A stretch of DNA of 64,000 bases from Hyphomicrobiaceae bacterium (GCA_020638055.1 JACKJH010000004.1:251501-315500), one strand, 5' to 3'. Positions 53,173-62,639 are shown, counted from the first letter of the stretch. Notes: generated by a model from the letters alone, not told the origin. Translations and numbers: made by a program.

Positions 53173-54870
53173 TTAGTCACGGGCGTCCGCGGAACGGCGC
53201 TCAAGGAGCGGCGTAATACGCCTGACGGTTACACGGCGGTTGGCTTCTTCGGGTGCCTGCGTATCGACCTTAAGGAAGTCTTCGCCGTAGCCTTGGGTAA
53301 CCAGGTTCTCAGGAGGAATGTCGAACTCCTCTGTGAGAATGTTGGCGACTTCTTCCGCGCGTCGGTCAGACAGGGTTTTGTTGTCGACCGAATCACCAAC
53401 AGCATCAGTGTGGCCTTCGATGAGGAACACCTCGTCGCGTTCCCTGTCGATGATGCGACCAATCGCGCGAGCGAGCGATTCCAGTTCATCGTACTCGTCT
53501 TCGTTGACCTGCCATGATCCGAAGGCGAAGTGGACTGTCGAAAGGTCAATGCGGCGCATGTAAGACCGCAGGTTTGGCGTATACAGGACCTCATCCAACG
53601 AGTAGCGCCGATCAAGCTCGCTGATGGGAGGAGCTTCCAACGCATCATAGATCGTGTCGTAGTTCGAACGATCATACTCGATGATGTAGCGGTCACGCGG
53701 TCCGCGGTAGCGCGGCGGATCGATCGCCACAAGCAGCCCAGTGGCAAGCGCTGCACCAGTGGCAATAGCGCCCCATTTGCGCCACGTGCGACGATTGTCG
53801 ACGAGGTAGTGCCGATGGCCATTGCGACCGATCCGGTACCTGGAAATCAGGTGGCCGTTATCAGAGGTTTCGGTCACGATGCGAACGCCGTTGGGGCGAA
53901 CAATCGTTGTGATCCGACCACCGTCCGGACGTCGATCCGTATCAACGGCCTTGCCGAAACGGCGCATCCGGCGGTTCTCATCGCGGGTGATGATCGCACG
54001 GTCACCGCTGCGAATGATGCGGCGGGAATCTGGTTCCTCGATGATTTCAGCCTTACCTTCGCGTCGCACCTTGCGTTCACGCTTGAGCTGTTCAAGGTTG
54101 ACAGTATCATCGGCCGCACGACGTTCGCCACGTGACCTGCGTTCGTCACGGCGGCGGCGGCGCTCCTCGCGCGTCGCACGGAAACCGCGTGCATCACCTT
54201 CTCTGGCTCCAGCATTTTGCTGATCACCGGCGCGATCACCGCGCTGACGACGATCACCGTCACCACGCCGATCATCACCGGTCATTCCAGTTGTGGGCGA
54301 ATCTTGGCCTCCACGACGACTGTCTGTCCGGGTTGGCTGGTCGCTACGCTGAACACGCGTGGTGGCATCCTGCGTGCGTTGCTGTGGTTGCGCATCCTGC
54401 CTACGTTGCACTGGTTGCGCATCATCGCGACGGTCCTGGCGCGTTTCACGACGGTCGTCGCGTTGCTCCTTGCGTTCTTCACGCTTTTGTTCACGCGCAT
54501 CCTTGCGCTCGTCACGCTTTTGTTCACGTGCGTCTTTGCGCTCTTCTCGACGTTCCTCGCGCTTTGTCTTGCGTTCGTCGCGTTGCTCCTTGCGCGCATC
54601 GCGACGGTCCTCGCGTTGCTCTTTTTTCGCGTCGCGGCGATCTTCGCGAAGTTCCCTCAGACGTTTGCGTTCCTCAGGCGTGAGTTCAGCCTGACCAGCG
54701 GCCTGGGCGAGGCGGAATGCGACCGCTTCGTGCGGATTGCTTGGCAGGTTATCCGCCAGGACCGGGCCGAGCGGCACGAGGAGCAGCGCAGCGAGGCCAG
54801 CCGATGCACTGCATGCCTTCACGGTCGTTCCCAACATGCCCGAGCGTGGGCGGTTAGTCTTTTTCGTCAT
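53173..54870 (-). CDS. OmpA-family protein with long charged repeat region
   Basis: The 565-residue envelope protein has a signal sequence (about 1-40, ending VLADN). A roughly 160-residue stretch of Arg, Asp, Glu, Lys and Gln repeats (units such as KREERREERKDAREQ) forms a long polar helix or disordered arm. A hydrophobic patch (about 375-395) precedes the C-terminal OmpA domain with HFAFGSWQV, EGHTDAVGDS and LSDRRAEEV, which binds peptidoglycan. ATG 54870 has GGAG 7 bases upstream; the longer frame to 55005 is not supported. Common in Rhizobiales, exact role unknown. Confidence 0.88.
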   Translation of the reverse strand: MTKKTNRPRSGMLGTTVKACSASAGLAALLLVPLGPVLADNLPSNPHEAVAFRLAQAAGQAELTPEERKRLRELREDRRDAKKEQREDRRDARKEQRDERKTKREERREERKDAREQKRDERKDAREQKREERKEQRDDRRETRQDRRDDAQPVQRRQDAQPQQRTQDATTRVQRSDQPTRTDSRRGGQDSPTTGMTGDDRRGDGDRRQRGDRAGDQQNAGAREGDARGFRATREERRRRRDERRSRGERRAADDTVNLEQLKRERKVRREGKAEIIEEPDSRRIIRSGDRAIITRDENRRMRRFGKAVDTDRRPDGGRITTIVRPNGVRIVTETSDNGHLISRYRIGRNGHRHYLVDNRRTWRKWGAIATGAALATGLLVAIDPPRYRGPRDRYIIEYDRSNYDTIYDALEAPPISELDRRYSLDEVLYTPNLRSYMRRIDLSTVHFAFGSWQVNEDEYDELESLARAIGRIIDRERDEVFLIEGHTDAVGDSVDNKTLSDRRAEEVANILTEEFDIPPENLVTQGYGEDFLKVDTQAPEEANRRVTVRRITPLLERRSADARD

Positions 54871-54894
54871 GCTGTTTCTCCAGCGTAGCAACCA

Positions 54895-54913
54895 GCCCGT
54901 CTTGTGGACGGGC
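54895..54913 (-). promoter_or_regulatory. Hairpin in the leader of the OmpA-family gene
   Basis: GCCCGTC and GACGGGC form a 7-bp stem with a 5-base loop, 25 bases upstream of the start codon. It could affect RNA stability or translation. The role is untested. Confidence 0.4.
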
Positions 54914-55182
54914 CGGTCAAATTTCACTTCGAATTGTGTTTCAATTACATTCGTTAGGTTCCCGGCGTGTGTTTTGGTAACGCCGAGGCGTCGGTCTGGT
55001 TTCATCCAACCTGACGCAATTATCGTGCACGCGCTTCAGCCAAACTCGCAGTCGCAACCGATATTGCAACCCCACTTAGTCAACTTCTTGTCGCCATTAT
55101 GTTTTTTGTGGTGATGGACGGTTCCTATTCAGAACCACTCAATTGTCTTCAGCGCGTCAGAAAAACGCCGTTGGAACCCAAA

Positions 55183-56037
55183 TCAATAAATTCTGTAAGG
55201 AAAATAACGCCCAATAATTTCCTCAAATCTGCCACTTTCGCGCAAACTTGCAATTGAGCGATTAATAAGTTCACGAGTTTGCCGATCACCTTTTTTGACC
55301 GCGATGGCAATTCCATCTCCGAAAAACTTCGATTCCAGGAACGGACCGCCGCGGAACTCGCAACACTGTTGTGACAGCGTGCCGTTAAGCCAGAACGACA
55401 GTGAGATTCCATCGTCAAAAAGATAGTCGAGCTTGCCATTCACCATCGCCTCACGAGCACTTTCCGATGAGGGATGGACTTCGATACGACTGTCGCGGAA
55501 AAACGTTTTCAAAAACGCTTCGTGCGCGGAGCCCCGTATGACGCCGATCCGCTGACCCTGCAAGCCTTCAGGTGAGATATCCAGCTTCTCGGCATTATGA
55601 CGCACTGCGAACCTGCCCGGAGTGTAAAGGTATGGCGTGCTGAAGTCGGCCTCTTGCACAGATTTTGCCGTTATTCGATGCCCGGCAATGACCGCATCTG
55701 ATTCGCCCCGACGCAGTGTCAGCATCAGTTCGTCCCACGGCTTGACCTGGATGTCACAAGCAACTGCTGCCTCCAAACATATCGAGCGTGCAAGATCGAC
55801 ATTGAAGCCTGTCAGTTGGCCGTCTTCATCATAGAAGTTGAAGGGCGGAAAGTCGCCTTCGGTGACGAAACGCAAAACCAGTTGGCGCTCTGGCGCCTTA
55901 TCGGTTGTCTCGGCGTCAAGCCCCAACGTCTGGCTGTCCTGGGCCACACTTGGCGAGCCCCCGGCAGACATGGCCAATACAACCATGGATAGGACGGGTA
56001 ACAGCCATGCGGCCAAAGCGCGTGGAGAGAATTTCAT
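55183..56037 (-). CDS. Periplasmic solute-binding protein, amino-acid type (SBP_bac_3)
   Basis: The 284-residue protein has a signal peptide (about 1-34, ending SVAQD) and a two-lobed binding-protein fold: LRFVTEGDFPPFNFYDEDGQLTGFNVDLARSIC at the front and WDELMLTLRRGESDAVIAG in the middle. The family feeds amino-acid ABC importers, but no permease or ATPase gene is near, so it may be an orphan sensor or use a distant transporter. ATG 56037 gives the signal peptide; longer frames to 56289 lack support. Confidence 0.88.
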   Translation of the reverse strand: MKFSPRALAAWLLPVLSMVVLAMSAGGSPSVAQDSQTLGLDAETTDKAPERQLVLRFVTEGDFPPFNFYDEDGQLTGFNVDLARSICLEAAVACDIQVKPWDELMLTLRRGESDAVIAGHRITAKSVQEADFSTPYLYTPGRFAVRHNAEKLDISPEGLQGQRIGVIRGSAHEAFLKTFFRDSRIEVHPSSESAREAMVNGKLDYLFDDGISLSFWLNGTLSQQCCEFRGGPFLESKFFGDGIAIAVKKGDRQTRELINRSIASLRESGRFEEIIGRYFPYRIY

Positions 56038-56323
56038 GCGCTCACTGTGCTGTGTGGTTGGGGAATACATCAATGCAGTCGACTGGAATGTTGCTGGGGT
56101 GAATCGAGTTGGCTGGCACCATTGTTTAAGCCAAAGCCCGCAAGTGTCACGCCTTGATTTGGCGTTGTGGGAGGCAAAATCTAGAGTCTCGCCAAGGCGA
56201 AAACACGGTGGTGCGGGGGGAAAAGACCGTGTCCGATTATGGCTGCCAGAGTTCAAGTAAAAAACGAGTTTGATTCTTCTGAACATCATTTAATATGATT
56301 TGAACAGCGTTGAATTGGAGTGG

Positions 56324-58039
56324 ATGTTCGGGGAGGGGGAGCCATTGCCAGCGCCCGCTGACGTGAAGCCTGGCGCGGACGGGCCCGTCTGCGAAAAATC
56401 AACAACAAGGGAGACCTGCACGCAACCCGAGAGCGGCTATTGCGAGACGCTTTTTCCCGGTGCCCCGCTGTTGCAGCCAAATTTCGACGGCGCGCCTCCA
56501 ACGTCCGAGGGCGACGATCCGGCCGGCCGCCTTATCAACAAGCGTCCAGACTTGTCCGCCGCCAGTCCAATGTGGACCTGGCAGAAATGGACAATTTCGT
56601 TGCTGTTAGGCGCACTTGCCGGAGGTGCGGTGTTTACGCCCCAGATTACCGCCATCGTCGTCACACTGGCTTTGGCGGTTCCGTTTTTTTCGGTCTACCT
56701 GTTGCGGGGGCTTGCCATCGCAGCCCTTATGAAGAGGGATCGCAAGACTAGCGCGCATTTCGATCCGATGGAATCGGATCAGCGCTCTAGCTTTTTGGTT
56801 TGGTCGCATTTTCTGCGACGAACCGGTTTCCACTTCGTCGGAAAATGCTCTAGCGCACATACTGGCAATGAACCTGGTTCGAGGTTTAGGCCAGATAGCG
56901 AACTCCCGACGTATGCAGTTCTGGTGCCGCTGTACGATGAAGCCGAAATCGTGCCGAGCATCGTGGCAGCGCTCGGCAGTCTTGATTATCCGAATGATAA
57001 GCTGGCTATTCGTTTTGTCCTCGAAGCCGCCGACGGGACGACACGGCAGGCGTTCGAGCACTTTGCACTTCCTCCGCATATGAGCGTTTTTGTTGCGCCG
57101 CCGGGAAAGCCGCGTACCAAACCGCGCGCGCTCAATCTCGCACTTGATGTGACACCTGGTGCATTCGTTGTGGTCTACGACGCTGAGGACCAGCCTGAGG
57201 CTGATCAACTTAAGCGCGCCGTTGCCGCATTCGATGCAGCACCCGATGGGACGGCCTGCATGCAGGCACGGCTCAACACGTTCAATCCAAACGAGAGCTG
57301 GCTTTCGCGCCAATTCACGATCGAATATTCTGCTCTGTTTGACGTGTTGTTGCCGGCACTGGAGCGTTTCCGACTTCCTGTGCCATTGGGCGGCACATCA
57401 AACCATTTTCGACGCGAAGCACTGGAAGATGTGTTGGCCTGGGATCCCTTCAACGTGACCGAGGATGCCGATCTTGGCATTCGACTGGCGCGATTTGGTA
57501 AACGAGTTGGCACGTTTGAATCGACAACCTGGGAGGAGGCCCCGCCAAACTGGAAGATCTGGCTGGGGCAACGCACACGCTGGCTCAAGGGGTGGATGCA
57601 GACATACCTGGTACACATGCGAGCCCCAACTCGTTTGAAGCGAGAAATTGGCTGGTGGCCATTTTGGGGCGTGCAAATGCTAATGGGGGCGATGATTGCT
57701 TCGGCGCTCGTGCATCCCTGGTTATATATGCTTTTGGGCTTTGACGCACTTGCGGGCAACTTGTTTGCAAATCCGCAAGGGTTGGAGAAAGCGTTCTGGC
57801 TTTTGGCCGTTGCAAACCTTCTGCTGGGCTATCTTTCGGTGGTTGCTGTGGGGGCTGTGGCCGTATGGCGAAGGGGGCGCCGCTGGCTGCTGCCGCACCT
57901 CATCCTGGTTCCGGTTTACTGGCTGGCGATATCGATTGCGGCATACAAGGCTCTGGTCGAGCTTTTTGTGGCGCCGTATCACTGGGAAAAGACCAAGCAC
58001 CGCGCATGGAACAATGGGCCGGGCGGATCTCAAGCCTGA
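56324..58039 (+). CDS. Family 2 glycosyltransferase with an in-frame repeat insertion
   Basis: Cellulose-synthase-like membrane glycosyltransferase. A variable N-terminal part leads to two membrane helices (about 85-130). The GT2 catalytic domain has VVVYDAEDQPE (metal-binding Asp residues), TEDADLGIRL and QRTRWLKGW, followed by C-terminal helices. Between the second helix and the catalytic domain, residues about 142-177 are encoded by a RIME-like element that keeps the frame open. Start: ATG 56324 has GGAG close by; a TTG at 56345 has a better GGGGAGG site 8 bases upstream. The polymer made is unknown. The stop is 6 bases from the stop of ubiB. Confidence 0.88.
   Translation: MFGEGEPLPAPADVKPGADGPVCEKSTTRETCTQPESGYCETLFPGAPLLQPNFDGAPPTSEGDDPAGRLINKRPDLSAASPMWTWQKWTISLLLGALAGGAVFTPQITAIVVTLALAVPFFSVYLLRGLAIAALMKRDRKTSAHFDPMESDQRSSFLVWSHFLRRTGFHFVGKCSSAHTGNEPGSRFRPDSELPTYAVLVPLYDEAEIVPSIVAALGSLDYPNDKLAIRFVLEAADGTTRQAFEHFALPPHMSVFVAPPGKPRTKPRALNLALDVTPGAFVVVYDAEDQPEADQLKRAVAAFDAAPDGTACMQARLNTFNPNESWLSRQFTIEYSALFDVLLPALERFRLPVPLGGTSNHFRREALEDVLAWDPFNVTEDADLGIRLARFGKRVGTFESTTWEEAPPNWKIWLGQRTRWLKGWMQTYLVHMRAPTRLKREIGWWPFWGVQMLMGAMIASALVHPWLYMLLGFDALAGNLFANPQGLEKAFWLLAVANLLLGYLSVVAVGAVAVWRRGRRWLLPHLILVPVYWLAISIAAYKALVELFVAPYHWEKTKHRAWNNGPGGSQA
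56748..56853 (+). repeat. RIME-like repeat inside a coding sequence
   Basis: Complete copy with both palindromes. CTAGCGC occurs at both ends (56748 and 56850), 102 bases apart, which equals 34 codons, so the reading frame is kept. It shares the CTTTTTGGTTTGG linker and CTGCGACGA arm with the copy at 36241. Confidence 0.9.
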
Positions 58040-58045
58040 TATTTT

Positions 58046-59644
58046 CTACACCAACCCGAGCTGACGCGCAGCCAGAACGGCCAAGCTCAATGCACCGATC
58101 CACAGCGCGGCGCGCGTCCAGATGATGCCGCGGTTTTCCGCTTTGCCGATATTGGCGACTGTTGCAGCATCGAGTTTCATTCCCTCTCGGGACATGCCTG
58201 AAAGCGCCGTCAACGCGGTTTGGGCATCTGCGAGCAATGCCGGCATATCCGTCATAACCCGGCCGATTGAAACAGCACCCTCACCGGCCTCTTTCAAGCG
58301 TCCGCCTACGCCAAGATTGGACTCCATCCATTCCTTGGCGATGGGCTCTGCCGCAGTCCACATATTAAGTTCAGGATTGAGGGAGCGGGCAACGCCTTCG
58401 ACAATCACCATGCTTTTTTGCAGCATGATCAGTTCGGGCCGTGTCTGCATGTCGAATACTTCGGTGTAGGCGAAAAGCTGACCGAGCAGGTCTGCCATGG
58501 AAATTTCAGATGCCGTGCGACCATGGATGGGTTCGCCGATCGCACGCAGAGCTTGCGCAAAAACTTCGACGGGATGATGCGGCGGCACGTAGCCCGCCCA
58601 GTAGTGCACCCATGCAGCCCGCTTGTAGTCGCGTGTAATGAGGCCATGCAGGATCTCGGCAAGAAATCTGCGCTCCTTCGCGCCTAGCCGTCCCATTATG
58701 CCGAAATCGACGGCGGTAACCCGGCCTTCCATGTCAACAAACAGGTTGCCCTGGTGCATGTCGGCGTGGAAAAAACCATCGCGCATTGCCTGCTTCAGGA
58801 ATGAGCGGATGACGGTCAGGCCTAGTTCTTTTTTGTCGAGCCCGCGGGCATCGAGCGCGGCATGATCAGCAATTGGCGTGCCGTCGATCCAGTCCAGGGT
58901 CAGTACGCGGCGTGCGGTTCGTTTCCAATCGACGTCCGGCACGCGAAAGTCGGTATCGCCAGCAATATTCTCCGCCATTTCGGAAATGGCTGCTGCTTCG
59001 AGCCGCAGATCCATCTCCAGTTCGGTCGTGCGCTTCAAAGTTTCGACGACGGCAACCGGCTTTAGCCGCCGTGAGGGAGGGTGGAAGCGTTCAATCTGGC
59101 TGGCGGCAAAAAAGTAGCTATCGAGATCGGCTTTGAAACGCTTTTCGACCTGGGGCCGCAAGACCTTCACCGCGACGGCGCGGCGAATGCCCTCTCTATC
59201 TGCAACCTCTGCCTTGTGGACCTGGGCAATGGAAGCTGCAGCCACCGGTTCACCAAAGCTTGCAAAGTGGTCCTCAAGCCGACCCCCGAGCGCGCTTTCG
59301 ATGGCTCTGCGGGCCTCTGCCATTGAAAATGGCGGCATGCGGTCCTGCAGGTGTGAAAGATCTTTTGCCAGTTCCGGCCCTATAACGTCGGCGCGGGTGG
59401 CGAGGAACTGTCCGAGTTTGATGTAGGAAGGACCGAGTGCGGCAATAGCGTTAGAAATGCGTTTGTCCTGTGGCTGGCCTATTCGGAAAGGCGCAGAAAT
59501 CCACCGAACCGGCAGAGTAGCGATTCTCGCCACATTCAAGACCGGTGGGACCGTCATGCCTTTGGGCACGAACTGCACGCCGTGCTGGGCAAGAACCAGG
59601 CCTGCGCGGACAAGCCTGAGAGTATTGAGCAGGGCGCCGGCCAA
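58046..59644 (-). CDS. ubiB: UbiB/ABC1-family kinase-like protein of ubiquinone synthesis
   Basis: A 532-residue atypical kinase needed for ubiquinone production. The family KxGQ motif region reads SYIKLGQFLATRAD. AVKVLRP carries the ATP-site Lys, FHADMHQGNLFV is the catalytic loop, VDFGIMG the metal motif, and two C-terminal membrane helices end the chain (TRAALWIGALSLAVLAARQLG). The start is probably TTG 59644, which has AAGGAG 8 bases upstream; TTG 59668 would add 8 residues. ubiE, its usual partner, is not in the window. Confidence 0.9.
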   Translation of the reverse strand: MAGALLNTLRLVRAGLVLAQHGVQFVPKGMTVPPVLNVARIATLPVRWISAPFRIGQPQDKRISNAIAALGPSYIKLGQFLATRADVIGPELAKDLSHLQDRMPPFSMAEARRAIESALGGRLEDHFASFGEPVAAASIAQVHKAEVADREGIRRAVAVKVLRPQVEKRFKADLDSYFFAASQIERFHPPSRRLKPVAVVETLKRTTELEMDLRLEAAAISEMAENIAGDTDFRVPDVDWKRTARRVLTLDWIDGTPIADHAALDARGLDKKELGLTVIRSFLKQAMRDGFFHADMHQGNLFVDMEGRVTAVDFGIMGRLGAKERRFLAEILHGLITRDYKRAAWVHYWAGYVPPHHPVEVFAQALRAIGEPIHGRTASEISMADLLGQLFAYTEVFDMQTRPELIMLQKSMVIVEGVARSLNPELNMWTAAEPIAKEWMESNLGVGGRLKEAGEGAVSIGRVMTDMPALLADAQTALTALSGMSREGMKLDAATVANIGKAENRGIIWTRAALWIGALSLAVLAARQLGLV

Positions 59645-59950
59645 TGATGCCACTCCTTCGTTTTGCAATTTCGTTTTGCAATGGGCCGGCCAAATAACCG
59701 CCGGTCTAAGGTCCGGACCCTAATCTACGACCATCCAGCAAACACCAATCCACTTGCATTCTGGTGAACGGACCGGCGCAGGCCTGGGACATCGCCGGAA
59801 TATGCCGTCGGGTCAATAGTCTCATGAAAAAAGGGTGGCTTAGTATAGGGTGGCCAAGTGGTGCCGGTATTCGCATATGAGATAGGTTTAGAATGCAACG
59901 GGAATACTAATTGGCATCAAGGTTTGGGGTCGTAATAGCATTGGTCTGGA

Positions 59951-60022
59951 CTAGTGTGGCGTCGCGGCTTAGTTGATCGATGTTGCGGCTATGTTTCAAT
60001 TTTGGCGCGACAGGCCAACTAG
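59951..60022. repeat. Deleted copy of the double-hairpin element
   Basis: It has the left about 31 bases and the right about 39 bases of the element at 51515 joined at GATCGAT/GTTGCGGCT, with roughly 106 internal bases missing. It keeps CTAG at both ends. It lies 21 bases beyond the stop of the potassium-channel gene. Confidence 0.75.
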
Positions 60023-60042
60023 ACGCTCATTGCGCAATCTGC

Positions 60043-61236
60043 TCAATCGACCTCGTTTTCAACGCGTTCTTCGGCCAGTTTCCGGATAAACGAGGTCAAC
60101 GTGGGTTGGGTCATCTCAAGCCTCAGGAAATCTTCGCGATGCAACTTTAAGAGCCGGCACCGAGACGCCGTCTGGAACTCGGCATGGTGAAAATCTCCGT
60201 GGATCATCGCCACCGTGCCAAATACATCGCCGGTCTGAAATGAACGCGTGCTGTTCTTCGTGTGGCGTACGATGCGGCCAGAAGCCACGAAATAGATGGC
60301 GTCGCCCGGGCTGCCAACGACAATGATCTTCAAGTTGGGTGGATAGTTATGTGCCTGCAACATTGGAATGATGGCTGCCACCGCCGTGGCGTCGAGTTCG
60401 GCGAGTAAGGGAATGCGCGACATCAACGACCAGTTGATGACAAAGTCACGCCGGTTGAGTTCCTGGGCAAAGCCAGTGGAAATGATCGCCACCGGCAAGG
60501 CAAGCACGCACAATCCAATAATCATGACAAAGCCACCGAAGATGCGGCCAAGGCCGGTAATCGGACTGACATCGCCGTAGCCGACTGTCGTAAGCGTTGC
60601 AATGGCCCACCACATGGCATCGGGAATTGTGCCGAACTTTTCCGGCTGTGCTGCGTGTTCGAGATAATACATGCCAGAGGCAGCAAACAGCATGGCCGCA
60701 ATAAGCAGCAGACCTGCGCCGGCTAACGCACGCCGCTCGTTGGAAAGAACCCTTATCAGGGTATGCATTGCCGGCGAATAGCGCGACAATTTCAAGAATC
60801 GAAGCAACCGCAGAACGCGCAACATGCGCAGGTCTATGGCGAAGATCTGGGAAAGGTAGAATGGCAGAAACGCCAAAAGATCTATGATCAACGCAGGGCG
60901 TTTGGCCATCTCGATGCGCGCTTTGAGCGGCGACAGGCGCGACAGAAACGGCACCTCCACGGCGACCCAAAGCCGCGCCATGTATTCAAGGGTAAAGACG
61001 GCAACCGAAAAGATCTCGAATATGCGAAACTGTGTTCTGTAGGCGGCCTCGACCTCGTGAACGGTCTCAGCGACAAAAGCAAAGACGTTAAGCAAGATTA
61101 GCGTGACGATGAAGCCGTCAAATATTTTTGAAGCTCTGTCTTCACCGCGGCCAGTCTCGATGATTTCGTAAACGCGTTTGCGCAGTGTCTCGCTTGCCGA
61201 GCGTTGGGTGTCGGGATGGGGATTTTGTGACCTCAA
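60043..61236 (-). CDS. Six-helix potassium channel with degenerate cyclic-nucleotide domain
   Basis: The 397-residue channel resembles MlotiK1. It has a voltage-sensor-like S4 (RMLRVLRLLRFLKLSR, about 137-152), a pore with the potassium filter TVGYGD (217-222) and a C-terminal cyclic-nucleotide-binding fold (about 275-385). In that fold the usual FGE and R-S/A-A pair, which hold the ribose and phosphate, read FGT (T341) and HHA (H350, H351), so cAMP binding is doubtful. The start is TTG 61236 with GGAG 7 bases upstream. It is divergent from the DMT transporter. Confidence 0.88.
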   Translation of the reverse strand: MRSQNPHPDTQRSASETLRKRVYEIIETGRGEDRASKIFDGFIVTLILLNVFAFVAETVHEVEAAYRTQFRIFEIFSVAVFTLEYMARLWVAVEVPFLSRLSPLKARIEMAKRPALIIDLLAFLPFYLSQIFAIDLRMLRVLRLLRFLKLSRYSPAMHTLIRVLSNERRALAGAGLLLIAAMLFAASGMYYLEHAAQPEKFGTIPDAMWWAIATLTTVGYGDVSPITGLGRIFGGFVMIIGLCVLALPVAIISTGFAQELNRRDFVINWSLMSRIPLLAELDATAVAAIIPMLQAHNYPPNLKIIVVGSPGDAIYFVASGRIVRHTKNSTRSFQTGDVFGTVAMIHGDFHHAEFQTASRCRLLKLHREDFLRLEMTQPTLTSFIRKLAEERVENEVD

Positions 61237-61448
61237 CTACCGGCTCCACGGTGATACACGGACCGTCACGGAATGCCGGACCGGCACGATGATATGTTTT
61301 AGCTTGGCGAAGGGCGCAATGCTTTCACGGTTACGGTTACGGGATATGGTTTCCAGCGGCGAAGGACATTTGGTTGGTTGATGTCACCACCGCACGCGTC
61401 ATCCCAAACGGCCTTTTTTGGGTATACGGTGGGAGGGCCTGTGTCCAC

Positions 61449-61490
61449 CATCCAAAGACGGGCATCCCAAGACAGGCATCCAAAGACGGG
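61449..61490. repeat. Three tandem 14-bp units
   Basis: CATCCAAAGACGGG occurs at 61449 and 61477, with a variant CATCCCAAGACAGG between them. The unit length is not a multiple of 3, which suggests a non-coding leader upstream of the transporter start at 61522. Confidence 0.7.
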
Positions 61491-61521
61491 GCTGCAAATC
61501 TGGGCGATTAACGGAGTGCAT

Positions 61522-62511
61522 GTGACCGATTTGGATGTGTCATCTCGTAAACCACGCGCGCAAGTGAGCCTTAGGCAGAAAGTCGCGACGTGGCGATCGC
61601 TGAGCGGTCGCAGCCGGCGTCCGCAGGATCTGGATCAACCCTATCTTGCCGTGCTTTTGGTGACTACGGCGATGGCCTGTCTTGCTGCCATGGCGGTCAT
61701 CGTCCGGCATCTCACCCAGTCTGGGCTTGATTCACAAGTAGCGTTATTCTGGCGCAATGTTTTTTGCGTCATTTGGTTGCTGCCCTTGCTGGCCGTGCGC
61801 GGTCGCACTCTCGTCGTCACCGCAAGGCCGCGATTGTACGTCATTCGCGTGGCTTTGAGCTTTGTATCGATGTCGGCATTCTTCTATGCCCTGTCACGTA
61901 TTCCGGTGGGCAAAGCGACAGCGATCAGTTTCTTGTCGCCAATCTTCGGTACCGTATTTGCCATTCTGCTGCTTGGCGAGGTGGTCCGCGCGCGCCGCTG
62001 GGTTGCACTGATGATTGGTTTCTTCGGCGCCATGATCATGCTCGTGCCGTCACGTGAATTGGGCAACGTATCCAGCATAAACGCAAGTGGCGCCGGTGAG
62101 ATGGCTGCGCTTATTTCGGCAATGTGTGTGGGGCTTATCGGACCTCTGGTCAAGCAATTGACCAGCGAAGACGATTCGGATCGCATTGTCTTCATCACGT
62201 CTTTAATGATGACGCCGCTTTCATTGATTCCCGCGTTATTCACCTGGAGCTGGCCTAGCGGCAACCAATGGCTGATGCCCGTACTGCTGGGACTGTTCGC
62301 CGTATTGGGGCACATGGCTCTGGTTCGTGGCTATTCGGTCGCCCAAGCCTCGCTGGTGATGACCTTTAAATTTTCCCGGGTGCCCTTCGCTGTGGGGCTC
62401 GCCTATCTATTTTTTGGCGAGACAATCGCGATGCAAACCTGGATTGGTGCTCTTCTCATATTTGCCGCTGGGCTTTACATCGCGCGGCGCGAGGCGACAG
62501 AGCGATCCTGA
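61522..62511 (+). CDS. DMT-family (EamA) transporter
   Basis: The 329-residue membrane protein has about 10 helices in two EamA halves, each beginning like LAVLLVTTAMACLAAMAVIVRH and EMAALISAMCVGLIGPLVKQ. A basic cytosolic lead of about 35 residues comes first. The start is GTG 61522 with GGAG 5 bases upstream. The frame is open to 61378, but that part holds slippage-prone tandem repeats and no family sequence. The exported metabolite is unknown. Confidence 0.85.
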   Translation: MTDLDVSSRKPRAQVSLRQKVATWRSLSGRSRRPQDLDQPYLAVLLVTTAMACLAAMAVIVRHLTQSGLDSQVALFWRNVFCVIWLLPLLAVRGRTLVVTARPRLYVIRVALSFVSMSAFFYALSRIPVGKATAISFLSPIFGTVFAILLLGEVVRARRWVALMIGFFGAMIMLVPSRELGNVSSINASGAGEMAALISAMCVGLIGPLVKQLTSEDDSDRIVFITSLMMTPLSLIPALFTWSWPSGNQWLMPVLLGLFAVLGHMALVRGYSVAQASLVMTFKFSRVPFAVGLAYLFFGETIAMQTWIGALLIFAAGLYIARREATERS

Positions 62512-62602
62512 ACGAAGTGCATTGTGAGAGGGGCCGTTGCATGAGACTTGCAGCATTGCAGGTGATGGCGCGCCCGCATGGCAAAGAAACGTTGAAGTGT
62601 GA

Positions 62603-62636
62603 GCAAAAAAAAGCTGGCCGTCAGGCCAGCTAAATT
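62603..62636 (+). terminator. Intrinsic terminator
   Basis: AGCTGGCC and GGCCAGCT form an 8-bp stem around GTCA, with an A run before and AAATTT after. It lies about 95 bases beyond the stop of the DMT transporter. Confidence 0.8.
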
Positions 62637-62639
62637 TGC

